Positions 1 to 9,931 of a stretch of DNA of 64,000 nt are shown here, in pieces (the stretch's first letter is position 1; every line of letters starts with the position of its first letter). Made by a program: the position numbers and the translations under genes. Source of the stretch: Nematostella vectensis. Its lineage: Eukaryota; Cnidaria; Anthozoa; Actiniaria; Edwardsiidae. Below the pieces are notes generated by a model that did not search any database, was not told the DNA's origin, and worked only from the letters and a program-made list of their open reading frames with translations. The stretch covers positions 15,865,575 through 15,929,574 of the forward strand of contig NC_064038.1 in NCBI RefSeq assembly GCF_932526225.1, in the 5' to 3' direction.

Positions 1-536
1 ACATTGTGTTTTGAGAAATTAACCTGGAGGATCAGAATAAACGTATTTATTTGTGTCTTGAGCTGTGTTTGCTGATCTCTCTCCCTTGTGTGGTATTTTA
101 AGCGTTTTGTTTAGAGGGGTGATTCTGCTTTTCTTTCCTTGTTCGATTAGAAATTTGTCAAAGAACCTGTGCTACTATTTGGCTTAAGAGTAGTCAGGTA
201 GTTGTTATCCCCTTGGTTGGATGCATATCTTCAAGACCATTTATCCCTTAAACTGATGCATGAGTATCTTCATCTTGTTGTGTTTATTTTGCATTTATGA
301 ATTTTTTGGGTTGTGGGTACTTCTCAAAGCCGGCACAGGCCGGTTGAGGGTTCATCAATGTGTTAATGGATCCTTATATACTGAATTTGTCCCCATATGA
401 TACCTATGCGCCTTGATACCACATGTCCGTGTTGGAGCACAGCAAAATGTTTTCCTATTCAACGCGCGTTTGATATTGTTACGAAAATAAACGCGTCATG
501 TGTGTTTGCTTTGTAAGGGGAGTTATCAATTGCGCT

Positions 537-736
537 GTTGGGGTGTGGGGCTCGGATTATGAATTGGATTATGTTTGTTAACACGGCCTTTGTTCGTATT
601 ATGCTCGAATCCTTTTCGAGGATAGAAAGTTCTTCCCGACACTATAAGTACGCGTATCCGATATCTTTGGGGGGTCTATAACCGGTAAAACGAACAAACA
701 TAATCCACTTCGTAATGCGAGCCCCACACCCTCAAC
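537..736. repeat. Fold-back repeat, MITE-like
   Basis: The arm at 537-579 (beginning gttggggtgtggggctcgg) returns as an inverted copy at 693-736 with a few mismatches. The arms are about 43 bp and the spacer about 113 bp. No open frame and no clear target-site duplication were seen, so it is called only as a hairpin repeat. Confidence 0.6.
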
Positions 737-1158
737 AGAACAAGTGATAACAAATAAAACAAAATGTTGCCACGGCACAAATTCTGGCCGCGGGCAGCGA
801 CCAGAAAAAAACAAAAAAAAACATTTTTTATGGCCTTATGTGTAGGATGAAATGTTTTGTGCGTGTCAAAATATTAAACAAAAATAGCACTCTCGTCGGG
901 TTAACTTAAATATCCAAATCTTCGCTTTAAAAAGTTTACAGGCGTTAAAATTATGCCAAAAATGTAATATATACTTTATAACTATGCTGGAATAATGCGT
1001 AGAGGTTTGGTCTTTCCATAATTTTTCCTTTAAACTTAATTCTAACCGTTAATTATTTTCTATCATCATTTATTAATCAGGTTATTTTGCTAATCATTCT
1101 ACACCATTGCCATCACTTGTGATCTGACTTGTTCGAATGTTTCCAGAGTTCACTAAGT

Positions 1159-1420
1159 TTGATAAAATCCCGTTAAAATATATTTAAAATAAATGAGTAT
1201 TTACATCGGTAAGATGTAACAAAAAATCAAATGTTTGTTTGTTTATTTCGCCATCATGGATCAGCGATTTTACATCTGCTGTTCCAAGAGTTCGGTTATT
1301 ATAAAATCCCGTTAAAAAAAAATCAGTATTTATCTCAGTAAGATATTAACAAATTTATACTGTCTGTATGTCTATTATCTCGCTATTCATAGATCAGCAT
1401 TTTTAGTTTTATTTTCTAAC
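1159..1420. repeat. Diverged direct duplication of about 138 bp
   Basis: The segment beginning ataaaatcccgttaaaa near 1162 recurs near 1300. Both copies continue with similar text: an AGTATTTA segment, a GTAAGAT segment, then ATCAGC followed by T-rich sequence. The copies differ by many substitutions and small indels, so this is an old duplication. Confidence 0.5.
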
Positions 1421-2948
1421 AACTTCACTGGTTTAAGCCTAAAATTGGTGTGTTTCTTCTTTTATCAATTTGTTCTCTTTCTAGCTCTTTTTTACTCTTT
1501 CTGCCAAACTAATAATTTGGTTACCTGATTTACAGTTACAATGATATGCCTATGATATAATGACTTGACTTAGAGTTTTAAAACTTAGGTAAATGATGAA
1601 ACATAGGTTTTACCATGTCTTTATGTTTTCCTTGTTGTTTAACACACAACACTCTCTCCACTTACCATTATCGTTGGGCAAATCATCCGAATGGAAGTAC
1701 CGACAAGTCTCTTGGAGAACTCACTTCCAAAGGTCAATACTGAACACAATTTCCTCTTCTCCGTTAATTGGTGGTAACAATGAATAATTGACGAAACTAA
1801 GATCCTTAATATTAATAACAATAGGCCATTTTAGGAAAGCATATACATCATTAAATCGAGTATTTTTTTTTAATTTTGTGGGTTAGTTATATCCCATAGC
1901 TCAAAAAGGAAACTCTTTTAAGGTATAAAAACTGTTCAGCGGTTCAATGATTTCATGTTAGTTGATAAGACAGGCGTATGGCTCTCACAGTCCTTGTCCG
2001 TTGCTTAGCATCACAGGCTCCCACCCGCGTCAGTGAAGAATTTCTAAGGACGAATTCACGCAAATAAACATCTATGAGTTGTATCTTTATGCACTAATTC
2101 ATAAAATAAACTTAGCCGGGGTGTGAATGTATCCTTCTGTAGTGTTTTTCTTTTTATTCCCTAGAAGCTTAATTTTACACGTTTAGAGCGATATAAGTTT
2201 GTCCCTGTTTTTGTGTCGATACTAGTTAATGAGAAACTTAATTCAGACAACCCCAGCTTCAGCGCGGTTTTCTGCCAGATTTTAGGCACTAAGAAGATTG
2301 GCGGAACTATCCCTGAATCGATTTTTTTAACGATCCGCTAGAAAAAACAGCGAAATATTTTGACGTAAATTTTTAAACCTCTATTTGATGTTTGGAGCAC
2401 TCGCAAACGCTGGATCTTCGGGCATGTCCGTCAATGATCGGGACATAGCAGCTAATCAAATGGCATCCTTGGAATGTAATTTGCATAGACAGAATAGCCC
2501 CACACCACCCTGGATCCCACTTGTCTTTCTCACAGTTTTGGCACTAATATCTAACATGTGAGCTGTTCTGTGAAACGCGTAAAATTGAGCTTTAGATTAT
2601 AGACCATGAAGACGCTGCCTATTCACCTGCCTATTCGCGAATTATAGAGAATTGGCTATAACTTTTGATTAATGTGACCATTTTATGGCTGTTCCACAAA
2701 TTACTTTTCTCTCAATATAGGGAAAAAAATCGAAAATATTTCGTATAAATAACGCATGATGGAAAAAAATCAGAAAATTGAAAATTTTGAAATTTATACT
2801 GTCATCGACTAAACAAAGCATAACCTGCTTGCAGGCGGTACTTGGTGTTATCATCGCGGAAAACCCTCTCCGTTCGGTGATCGGGCGCCATCTTTTATTT
2901 TGAGCTGTTGGTTCCTGGGGGCGAGGATGCCGCCCCCTATTTTAGAGA

Positions 2949-3015
2949 TGCGCTATGGGTTCGGTAGATGGGATAATTTGACTCTCGTTATGGTGCGCTA
3001 TGGGTTCGGTAGATG
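2949..3015. repeat. Short direct repeat (two copies)
   Basis: The string gcgctatgggttcggtagat occurs at about 2950 and again at about 2994, separated by 24 bases. No gene is associated with it. Confidence 0.5.
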
Positions 3016-3251
3016 AGATAGCGCAACTCGGTATGCTGCGCTACCTTATTTAGAGATGTTCGTGAGTGAGCTGCAAGGTTTTCGGCAACCATTTTGATAA
3101 ACTTGACGGGGATGTTATCCGTACCGAAAGAGCAGTCGCTCCTCATGACTAATGCTAGATATTAATCATTTTCTAGCGACATGTTTCATTCAAGAATATC
3201 TTGCTATATCATGGTCTTGTGCACAAGGTATTTTGGCATTTCATCTAATCA

Positions 3252-3256
3252 TAAAA
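3252..3256. repeat. Target-site duplication, left copy (TAAAA)
   Basis: The five bases TAAAA directly precede the first base of the left terminal inverted repeat. The same five bases directly follow the right one (19659-19663). Integrase-mobilised elements leave 4-6 bp duplications. The motif is low complexity, so a chance match is possible. Confidence 0.6.
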
Positions 3257-3425
3257 AGTAGTAGGATTTTGGCGCAGCTGGCGCAACTTTTTGATCTCCC
3301 CAAATTTCATTTCAAAAATGGCGCAAAAGTCTCCGCACACCTCCGCCAAGCCCCGCGACCTGCGCATGCGCGAGTTTGCCAGAGATCTCTTGCACGACCA
3401 CGCCCACCTGTCAATCACTTTGTCA
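3257..3425 (+). repeat. Left terminal inverted repeat
   Basis: About 169 bp match the reverse complement of 19490-19658 with one or two differences (for example ccacgcccac here against ccaagcccac at the right end). The unique part runs into the tandem-repeat part at about 3408. The terminal AG/CT dinucleotides agree with Polinton ends. Confidence 0.9.
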
Positions 3426-3685
3426 CGTGACGGCCACGCCCACCTGTCAATCATTTTGTCAAGAACCTGTCAATCATTTTGTCAAGAACCTGTCAATCAC
3501 TTTGTCAAGAACCTGTCAATCATTTTGTCAAGAACCTGTCAATCACTTTGTCAAAAACCTGTCAATCATTTTATCGAAAACCTGTCAATCACTTTGTCAC
3601 GTGACGGCCAAGCCCACCTGTCAATCATTTTGTAAAAAACCTGTCAATCATTTTGTTTAAAACCTGTCAATCACTTTGTTACGTG
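3408..3685 (+). repeat. Tandem 23-bp repeats inside left TIR
   Basis: About a dozen copies of a unit close to 23 bp are seen, each built from acctgtcaatca, then t/c, then tttgtca. Several are separated by the palindrome GTCACGTGAC. The right end has its own array (19254-19520) in inverted orientation with a different copy order. Their position suggests a role at the replicating ends or expansion by slippage. The open frames through them are repeat artefacts. Confidence 0.8.
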
Positions 3686-3691
3686 TCGCAT

Positions 3692-3750
3692 CTAGGGGGA
3701 GCTCGAGGGGGCTAGCCTCTCAGCTTCACATCTAAAAAAGCTTTTGAAAA
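3692..3750 (+). promoter_or_regulatory. polB upstream cassette shared with the TFIIB-like gene
   Basis: Bases from 3692 to the start of polB match the reverse complement of about 18813-18893, upstream of the TFIIB-like gene, almost exactly. The shared part includes the palindromic GAGCTCGAGGGGGCTAGCC block and CAGCTTCACATCTA. The two genes therefore carry duplicated upstream regions and may be co-regulated. Confidence 0.7.
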
Positions 3751-3763
3751 GTGGTTTAAAGAC
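3751..3763 (+). promoter_or_regulatory. Early-type promoter motif of polB
   Basis: GTGGTTTAAAGAC. The TTTAAA core ends 21 nt before the ATG at 3782, the spacing seen for the other genes of the element, but only 3 nt before the ATG at 3764. This decides the preferred start. Confidence 0.65.
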
Positions 3764-3781
3764 ATGGCTGGTTTGATAGAA

Positions 3782-6700
3782 ATGGAGAACCTGAAGGTGA
3801 AAGATCTGAAAGCCCTCGCCAAGGAGCGGGGTATCCCAAGATATTACTGGATGCGGAGAGACGAGCTCGTCGGAGCGCTGACCAGCACATCACCACCACC
3901 ACCACCCCGACGGGTTCCTTTACCCAAACTTGTCAAAGGGCTGCCACGACCACCCCGCATTACCCCGTCCAACACGTCGGAGAGTATTCTCGACGGCCCG
4001 ATACCTGAGATTAATGTCCCTATTCTAAAACCCTCCCAACCCCCACGGAGTTCCCGCGTCCAATCACTCAAGCATTTTGCAAACAGGGCGGCCAACTTGA
4101 TCAAGAGCGAGTTAGACAAGTTTGCGGATTGGATACTATCTTATGTCCCTGAGCCCATCAAAAAGACCGTCAAAGAGGCTGCAGATAAACGGGTCGAACG
4201 TCTGAAGGAGAGGATTAAGCGTCTACACGAGGAGGTGGAAGATCGCTTCACACCCAAGGAACAACAGACGGCGTTGAAGGGGTATCTTAAAACCCACGGA
4301 ATAGCCGGGCAGAGAGGTTACGACCCCAAGACATTCATCGCCAGAATCAAACCGAAAGTCCTTGAACTCATCGGTCGACAAGAGAAGCCTATCAAAGTGA
4401 AGTTTATCTTTACTTGCGGGTTTATAAAAGAGGATCCGGCTACAGCTCAGATCGAAGAAGAACTGGGATATTTTCATACAGAAAAGCCCGAGATTGTGAC
4501 AGAGTCGACTGATCTCTCTGATTTGTTCGATACGATGACAAATTATTTACTCGGATTAGTTGAGCTGTTCCAGAAGCAAGGCTCCGGATGGCAGTTTGAC
4601 CAAGTGGAATACTTTGACATCAACATAGATCCCTTTGAACCGCTTTCTGGGTCTTCCTATATTCCGCTGCCGCCGAAACTAGCGTCTAAGAAGGCGATCA
4701 TCAATGTTAAGAACGAGAATGATCACGAATGTTTCAAGTGGGCAGTAACCTCTGCTGTGTATCCTAGGGAGAAAGATCCTCAAAGGTTCAGTAAACAAAT
4801 GATAGAGAACTCTGAGAAATTCGACTGGTCAGGGATAGAGTTCCCCGTCTCACTAAAACAGATTGACAAGTTCGAGAAACAGAACCAGTATACGGTTAAT
4901 GTGTTTGGATACGAAACCAAAGTATATCCATTGAGAATCAGTGAGAAGGATCCAGATAATGCAATCAACTTACTTCTCATCTCGGATGATGAGACGAATC
5001 ATTACTGCTGGATAAAGAATATGATGAGATTAGTATCTACTCAAATTGATGAGTTTCATCATACTCGTTTTTTATGCTGTAGATGTCTGAACTCGTTTCG
5101 GTGCAAACAATCATTAGAAAAACATTCTGAATGCTGCGGCAATCATGAGGCGGTTGGAATAGAGATGCCTAAGATAGATAAGGATGGAAATCTACCCCAC
5201 ATTAAATTCAAAAACTACAACAGAAAAATGCGTGTCCCCTTTGTTGTCTATGCCGACTTTGAGAGCTTCACAGAGAATATAGACACATGCTCCCCAGATG
5301 GGAGTAAAAGCTTCACTAAGCAATACCAGAAACACAAACCGTCTGGTTTCTGCTATCTCATCAAGTGTTTCGACGGAGATATATCCCCACCCGAGCTTGT
5401 ACGATACACAGCTGAATCTCCAGACGAAGATATCCCACAGCTTTTCGTAGAGTCTTTGGAGTCAGACATTAAGAAAATTTACGATAAGTTCAGGTTCCCT
5501 AAGAAGGTTAAAATGACTCCGAAGGACAAAATCGCCTATAACGACGCCACTCACTGCCACATCTGTGAGGGTGGATTAGGGGAAGACAAGGTTTTGGACC
5601 ATTGCCACCTTACAGGGAAGTACAGAGGTGCTGCTCACAACGCATGCAACTTAGATCACAAAATTCCAAAGTTCTTTCCTGTTATCTTTCACAATCTGTC
5701 TGGGTACGACAGCCATCTATTTATCAAGAACCTTGGTACATCGGAAGGTAAAATAAACTGTATACCTAATAACGAGGAAAAGTATATTTCTTTCACAAAA
5801 CAGATTGTAGTCGACAGTTTCACGAACAAGGAGGGCAACAAGATTGATGTTAAACGTGATATCAGATTTATCGACAGTTTCAGGTTTATGTCGGCCAGTC
5901 TCGACAGTCTAGTGGGTAATATGTCAAGGGAGTGCTTCAAAAACCTGGCGGAGTACTATGAGGGGGAGGAGCTCCAGCTGTTGTTGAGGAAGGGTGTTTT
6001 CCCTTACGACTGGTTCGACGGCTTTAGCAAGCTCGACGCAACACAGCTCCCACAGAGAGAGGCATTCCACTCCAAACTCAACGACACCGGCATATCGGAG
6101 GAGGATCACCTGCACGCGCGGAGAGTGTGGGAGGTCTTTGGGATGGGGACCATGAGGGATTACCACAATCTGTACCTAGAGTCGGATGTGTTGCTTTTAG
6201 CTGACGTTTTCGAGAACTTTAGGGACGTTTGTCTCAAGAATTACGGTCTGGACCCCGCTTGGTACTACACAGCGCCAGGGTTGGCTTGGGATGCAGCGTT
6301 GAAGACCACCAAGGTGAGGCTAGAGCTTCTAACGGACTATGACATGTTGCTCATGATTGAGAAGGGCATCCGTGGGGGTGTCTCCATGATAAGCAACAGA
6401 CATGGGGAGGCAAATAACCCTTACATGAAGGAGTATGACCCTGACCTACCCACAAAATATATCACCTACCTTGATGCTAACAATTTGTATGGCTGGGCGA
6501 TGAGCAACCCTTTACCGACTCACGGTTTCAGGTGGATGGGTGACCAAGAGCTGTCAGGTTGGAGAGACCGCCCATGCATTCTGGAGGTTGACTTGGAGTA
6601 CCCTCACCACCTACATGACTTACACAACGATTACCCACTAGCCCCGGAATCTATCGGGCTAGGCAATGTGGACAAGTTGGTCCCCAACCTTAACGACAAG

Positions 6701-7690
6701 ACAAAGTACGTTATCCACCATGAGACTCTGAGACTTTATGTGAGTTTTGGGCTAAAAGTCACCAAGATTCACAGGGGTGTCACTTTTGAGGAGTCTGCTT
6801 GGCTGGAGCCCTACATTGACTTGAACACCGATCTGAGAGCCAAGGCGACAAACGATTTTGAGAAAGATTTTTTCAAGTTAATGAACAACTCCGTCTTTGG
6901 TAAGACTATGGAGAACATTAGGAACAGGGTGGACATTCGGTTGGTGACGGACGAGAAGCAGGCCAAGAAGCTCATATCAAAGCCGAACTATCAACATCGC
7001 ACCATCTTTTGCGAGAATCTAGCCGCCATCCACATGAAGAAGACAAAGCTGATCTTCAACAAGCCTGTCTACTTGGGCATGTCCATTCTGGACCTGAGTA
7101 AGACGCTCATGTACGATTTCCACTACAACTTCGTCAAGCCCAAGTACGGTGAGGATGCAAAGCTCTTATTCACTGATACTGACAGCCTGATGTATGAGAT
7201 CGAGACGAAAGACTTTTACAAGGACATCAGCGGGGATGTGAGGTCCATGTTCGACACCAGCAACTTTCCGAAGGGTCACCCATCTGGTATTGAGGTGGGT
7301 GTGAACAAGAAAGTCATCGGAATGTTTAAAGATGAGGCTGGGGGCCAGCAAATCACAGAATTTGTAGGACTGAGGGCCAAACTTTACTCGTACAAGATGG
7401 ATGAAGGTAAAGAAGAAAAGAAATGCAAGGGCGTCAAGAGAGCAGTCGTCAAGAAGAGCATCGGTTTCGATGACTACAAGGATTGCTTATTTGGTAAGAA
7501 ACCTCAGATGAGACTTATGAATGTCATCAGAAGTCATAAGCATGATGTTTACACTGAAACGGTGAACAAGGTCGCTCTATCTCATGAGGATGATAAACGG
7601 GTCATCTGTGATGATGGTATTCACACCTTCGCTCACGGTCATTTCAGAACGCTATTAGGTGGTAGCTCAGTATCTTCAGGAACGACTTGA
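3782..7690 (+). CDS. polB: Protein-primed family B DNA polymerase with SAP-like, zinc-finger and HNH segments
   Basis: This is the replicative polymerase of the element, about 1302 aa. The N-terminal residues 1-35 look like a SAP/Rho-N-type helix-turn-helix (VKDLKALAKERGIPRYYW), followed by a Pro-rich linker. A CxxC...H finger lies near 431-452. Exonuclease motifs are YADFES (about 490), FHNLSGYDSH (about 636) and ESDVLLLADVF (about 800). Between Exo I and Exo II is an endonuclease VII/HNH-like CHIC...DHCHLTGKYRG block (about 590-625). Polymerase motifs follow: A DANNLYGWAMS (about 898), B NNSVFGK (about 1035), C FTDTDS (about 1130). All catalytic motifs are present. The ATG at 3764 would add MAGLIE, but promoter spacing favours 3782. 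The 3' end overlaps the convergent integrase gene by 52 bp. Confidence 0.93.
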   Translation: MENLKVKDLKALAKERGIPRYYWMRRDELVGALTSTSPPPPPRRVPLPKLVKGLPRPPRITPSNTSESILDGPIPEINVPILKPSQPPRSSRVQSLKHFANRAANLIKSELDKFADWILSYVPEPIKKTVKEAADKRVERLKERIKRLHEEVEDRFTPKEQQTALKGYLKTHGIAGQRGYDPKTFIARIKPKVLELIGRQEKPIKVKFIFTCGFIKEDPATAQIEEELGYFHTEKPEIVTESTDLSDLFDTMTNYLLGLVELFQKQGSGWQFDQVEYFDINIDPFEPLSGSSYIPLPPKLASKKAIINVKNENDHECFKWAVTSAVYPREKDPQRFSKQMIENSEKFDWSGIEFPVSLKQIDKFEKQNQYTVNVFGYETKVYPLRISEKDPDNAINLLLISDDETNHYCWIKNMMRLVSTQIDEFHHTRFLCCRCLNSFRCKQSLEKHSECCGNHEAVGIEMPKIDKDGNLPHIKFKNYNRKMRVPFVVYADFESFTENIDTCSPDGSKSFTKQYQKHKPSGFCYLIKCFDGDISPPELVRYTAESPDEDIPQLFVESLESDIKKIYDKFRFPKKVKMTPKDKIAYNDATHCHICEGGLGEDKVLDHCHLTGKYRGAAHNACNLDHKIPKFFPVIFHNLSGYDSHLFIKNLGTSEGKINCIPNNEEKYISFTKQIVVDSFTNKEGNKIDVKRDIRFIDSFRFMSASLDSLVGNMSRECFKNLAEYYEGEELQLLLRKGVFPYDWFDGFSKLDATQLPQREAFHSKLNDTGISEEDHLHARRVWEVFGMGTMRDYHNLYLESDVLLLADVFENFRDVCLKNYGLDPAWYYTAPGLAWDAALKTTKVRLELLTDYDMLLMIEKGIRGGVSMISNRHGEANNPYMKEYDPDLPTKYITYLDANNLYGWAMSNPLPTHGFRWMGDQELSGWRDRPCILEVDLEYPHHLHDLHNDYPLAPESIGLGNVDKLVPNLNDKTKYVIHHETLRLYVSFGLKVTKIHRGVTFEESAWLEPYIDLNTDLRAKATNDFEKDFFKLMNNSVFGKTMENIRNRVDIRLVTDEKQAKKLISKPNYQHRTIFCENLAAIHMKKTKLIFNKPVYLGMSILDLSKTLMYDFHYNFVKPKYGEDAKLLFTDTDSLMYEIETKDFYKDISGDVRSMFDTSNFPKGHPSGIEVGVNKKVIGMFKDEAGGQQITEFVGLRAKLYSYKMDEGKEEKKCKGVKRAVVKKSIGFDDYKDCLFGKKPQMRLMNVIRSHKHDVYTETVNKVALSHEDDKRVICDDGIHTFAHGHFRTLLGGSSVSSGTT

Positions 7691-8631
7691 AGTTCTTCCC
7701 TAACGAACGACCTCCTTGGCGAACCTTCGGAGAGGTAATACAACACAGGCTGTCCAACTGAAACAACACTGCGTGATAGATCAAACACTTTTAAACTCCA
7801 AATAGGATCTGTGGCTCGTCTGCGTTCACCTCCTTCCTCTTCTCCAGGAGCTAATAGATATCTAACTCTAACCCCTGGTGGTAGTCTAACTTCATCGAGT
7901 CCAACAGGTCGCTTATACGTTGGGGGGTCAATATCAACCTCTTTCAAACCAATAGATTTTGCAGGCTCTTTGCCAGTGATTCTTATGGGTTGACTATTCA
8001 GAGTTTTCAAAACACCTGGCAATCGTTTCACCCAAACTCTAGACCGATCATCGCTAATCATTTCTTGAGCATACTGATGAGAAAACAACCTCTCCGCCAG
8101 TGTTCTATTAGCGCGTTCGACAAAAGCCTGTGCGCGGTGGTTCCCAGCCTCGCTTCGCTGGATGGTAACACCCTTCTTTTTCATAATCTTCGTTACCTCT
8201 CCCATAAATTCTGTCCCCGGGTCGACAATCACCGTATGAGGCCATTTAAGTTTTCTGGAGTATATCTTTTCAAACCCTTTAGCAATTCCACTCGAATCCT
8301 TGGTAGTCAGTGCTTCTGCATCTTTATATCTCGAGGCAATATCAATCACAACCAACGCGTAACGGTAGGTTTTTCTGCCTACGTTATCGTGGGGCATAAA
8401 CAACAGATCGGCTTGGTGAATCTGATTAGGTTTATTCACAGTCCAATGCGGCCTGGGGACATACTTTGGAGCTGGGAGATAGATCTGCCACAACGCCTGT
8501 TTTTCAAGCCACTTCTTAGCCTCGGCTTCACTGACTTTAGCGGCACTAGCTAACTTAGAAATAGCTGAATACCCTTTCCAGTATCCATCGGTGGAATAGT
8601 ATATTTTTGATAACCTGCTTTCGTTACTCAT
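7639..8631 (-). CDS. Retroviral-type DDE integrase (rve)
   Basis: A 330-aa integrase expected to insert the linear element DNA into the host genome and leave the short flanking duplication. The catalytic triad is visible as D75 (QADLLFMP), D137 (VDPGTEF) and E172 (FVERANRTLAE), with the classical D,D(34-35)E spacing. No HHCC zinc-binding motif is evident at the N-terminus; residues 1-50 are helical and basic, as in other Polinton integrases. The C-terminus (about 245-330) is basic and beta-rich, consistent with a chromo/SH3-like DNA-binding domain. The gene runs opposite to its neighbours. Its 3' end overlaps polB, and its start codon overlaps the capsid gene's promoter core, giving a 33-bp divergent spacer. 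Confidence 0.93.
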   Translation of the reverse strand: MSNESRLSKIYYSTDGYWKGYSAISKLASAAKVSEAEAKKWLEKQALWQIYLPAPKYVPRPHWTVNKPNQIHQADLLFMPHDNVGRKTYRYALVVIDIASRYKDAEALTTKDSSGIAKGFEKIYSRKLKWPHTVIVDPGTEFMGEVTKIMKKKGVTIQRSEAGNHRAQAFVERANRTLAERLFSHQYAQEMISDDRSRVWVKRLPGVLKTLNSQPIRITGKEPAKSIGLKEVDIDPPTYKRPVGLDEVRLPPGVRVRYLLAPGEEEGGERRRATDPIWSLKVFDLSRSVVSVGQPVLYYLSEGSPRRSFVREELQVVPEDTELPPNSVLK

Positions 8632-8644
8632 TTAAAGATTATCT
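8630..8644 (+). promoter_or_regulatory. Late-type promoter motif of capsid gene
   Basis: ATTTAAAGATTATCT, with the TTTAAA core ending 28 nt before the capsid ATG at 8665. It overlaps the start codon of the divergent integrase gene. Confidence 0.65.
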
Positions 8645-8660
8645 CTCTTTTCTTAAAATA
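8641..8660 (-). promoter_or_regulatory. Possible integrase promoter motif
   Basis: On the minus strand TATTTTAAGAAAAG ends about 21 nt before the integrase ATG. It resembles the CTTAAA/TTTAAA cores of the other genes only loosely. Confidence 0.35.
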
Positions 8661-8664
8661 AAAG

Positions 8665-9903
8665 ATGGCACAAGCGATATCAGAAAAAATTAACCCAAAC
8701 AGGATCCCACGGGAACCCTTCGGCCTGAAAGCGGAATCGTCGCTGAATCGGATTACATTCAATCCCTCATCGGCAAGTCCTGGAGAAACCCTCTATATAA
8801 ATATTCCAAAACTTGCTGAAAATGTAGTGATTGTTCCAGGTAGTGTATCCTTACTATTTGACTTAAACGTCACAGGACACGCGAATAATACTCTCGTCAA
8901 CAACGTTGGCCGGAACCTAGTGTCAAGGCTCAAGATTCTTTTCGGTGGAGAAACACTACAGGATACTCAAAGATACGATCTCTTCCAAACCTATCACGAC
9001 TTATACTTACAAGCTGAAGATCGTGAGGATAGAATAAAACAAGGTATCTCCTCTGAAAACATGAGGAAGCTCAGGACAAATGCAGGTGACAAAGCGACAT
9101 CAGATGCTAAGGAAGTAGCTCTTGCAGCAGTTCACAACACCAAGTACTGCATTCCACTCGACCATCCTATTCTCGGCGAGCATGGGGTCTTTTATCCAAA
9201 GGCGTTACCTCATCCGCTAATCTTTGAAATTACTCTAGCCCCAGTTTCCGACGTCGTTGTTTATGCTGACACGGTCAAGACTCCAACGTACACAATCACA
9301 AACCTCGAGTTGGAATATGCTTGCATCTCAAGTGAATACTTGGCTCGTGAGGCGTTGTCGGCTTATCAGGTTGGTAGAGGATTCTTTTACGAGAACGTCA
9401 TTCTCCACAAAACGTTCACCATTTCCAAACCTAATGATGGTGTCATAAACGAGCACATTAATCTGCCGAGGAGGTCAATGACAGGGATATTGTGTCTGTT
9501 CACAGAGAGCTACACAGGAGGAGCAAGGGATTCCGAAAAGTTTGTCAATCCAAGTATCACATCGATCAACATTAATGTGGATGGCATGCCAAACCGTCTC
9601 TACTCCAAGGGGATGACACCGCCGGACCTCTGGGAGTCGGTAAAGAAACGTTTCGGTAGAGAGGGTGTTAAGCAAAAGGATTTTTACGCTAATAACAAGT
9701 TTGCTCTGTGGGTCGACTTGAGGGCACATCCAGATAACAGCATTCACGGAGGAGGTCTGGTCTTGAACAACACGCGAGACGGAGTAAAACTCGAGATGAA
9801 ACGAAAAGTTGGAGGAACGGGAAACATCACCTGCTACATGTTTGTAGTAGCCGACGCGTTGATGGAGGTTATGAACTCGAATTTGAGAGCAATCATGTAT
9901 TAA
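8665..9903 (+). CDS. Probable major capsid protein (double jelly-roll type)
   Basis: 412 aa, with no membrane segment or coiled coil. It is rich in beta-type hydrophobic/polar alternation with many Asn, Gly and Pro loops. Features include an N-terminal NRIPREPFGLKAESSLNRI segment, a FGGETLQDTQRYDLFQTYHD segment near 93-112, and a Pro-rich CIPLDHPILGEHGVFYPKAL stretch near 165-184. From memory, not a search, similar proteins sit next to the packaging ATPase in other animal Polinton-like elements and are taken as the major capsid protein. The length is near the low end for double jelly-roll proteins. Position just before the ATPase supports the call. A structure prediction would settle it. Confidence 0.7.
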   Translation: MAQAISEKINPNRIPREPFGLKAESSLNRITFNPSSASPGETLYINIPKLAENVVIVPGSVSLLFDLNVTGHANNTLVNNVGRNLVSRLKILFGGETLQDTQRYDLFQTYHDLYLQAEDREDRIKQGISSENMRKLRTNAGDKATSDAKEVALAAVHNTKYCIPLDHPILGEHGVFYPKALPHPLIFEITLAPVSDVVVYADTVKTPTYTITNLELEYACISSEYLAREALSAYQVGRGFFYENVILHKTFTISKPNDGVINEHINLPRRSMTGILCLFTESYTGGARDSEKFVNPSITSININVDGMPNRLYSKGMTPPDLWESVKKRFGREGVKQKDFYANNKFALWVDLRAHPDNSIHGGGLVLNNTRDGVKLEMKRKVGGTGNITCYMFVVADALMEVMNSNLRAIMY

Positions 9904-9910
9904 AAAGGAC
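9896..9910 (+). promoter_or_regulatory. Possible promoter motif of packaging ATPase
   Basis: GTATTAAAAAGGAC overlaps the capsid stop codon. Its TTAAAA core ends about 26 nt before the ATPase ATG at 9932. It is a weaker match to the consensus. Confidence 0.4.
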
Positions 9911-9931
9911 TTGTGTGATAATACAAAAAGA

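Larger units (their letters stand above)
1..3256. other. Gene-free flank left of the virus-like element
   Basis: I see no convincing exon, RNA gene or conserved domain here. The open frames are all under 75 codons and AT-rich. The stretch holds an imperfect hairpin (537-736), a diverged direct duplication (about 1159-1420) and a short direct repeat (2949-3015), listed separately. It may be intergenic DNA or an intron of a gene outside the window. Confidence 0.6.

Noticed and set aside
1975-2060. Possible small structured RNA gene
   Set aside because: Some GC-rich pairing potential, but no tRNA, 5S or snRNA signature boxes that I could recognise.
3291-3660. Open frames across the left end rich in LSITLSR/CQSFCQ repeats (and mirror frames at 19210-19682)
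   Set aside because: They arise from the 23-bp tandem repeats in the TIRs, have no promoter motif at the right distance and occur in several frames at once.
3408-3685. CRISPR-like array of regularly spaced repeats
   Set aside because: Repeats are adjacent, with no unique spacers, in animal DNA inside a transposon end. Same reasoning for the 49-, 21- and 18-bp arrays.
7990-8553. 187-codon plus-strand frame opposite the integrase
   Set aside because: Antisense shadow of the integrase, which has the full DDE motif set on the minus strand.
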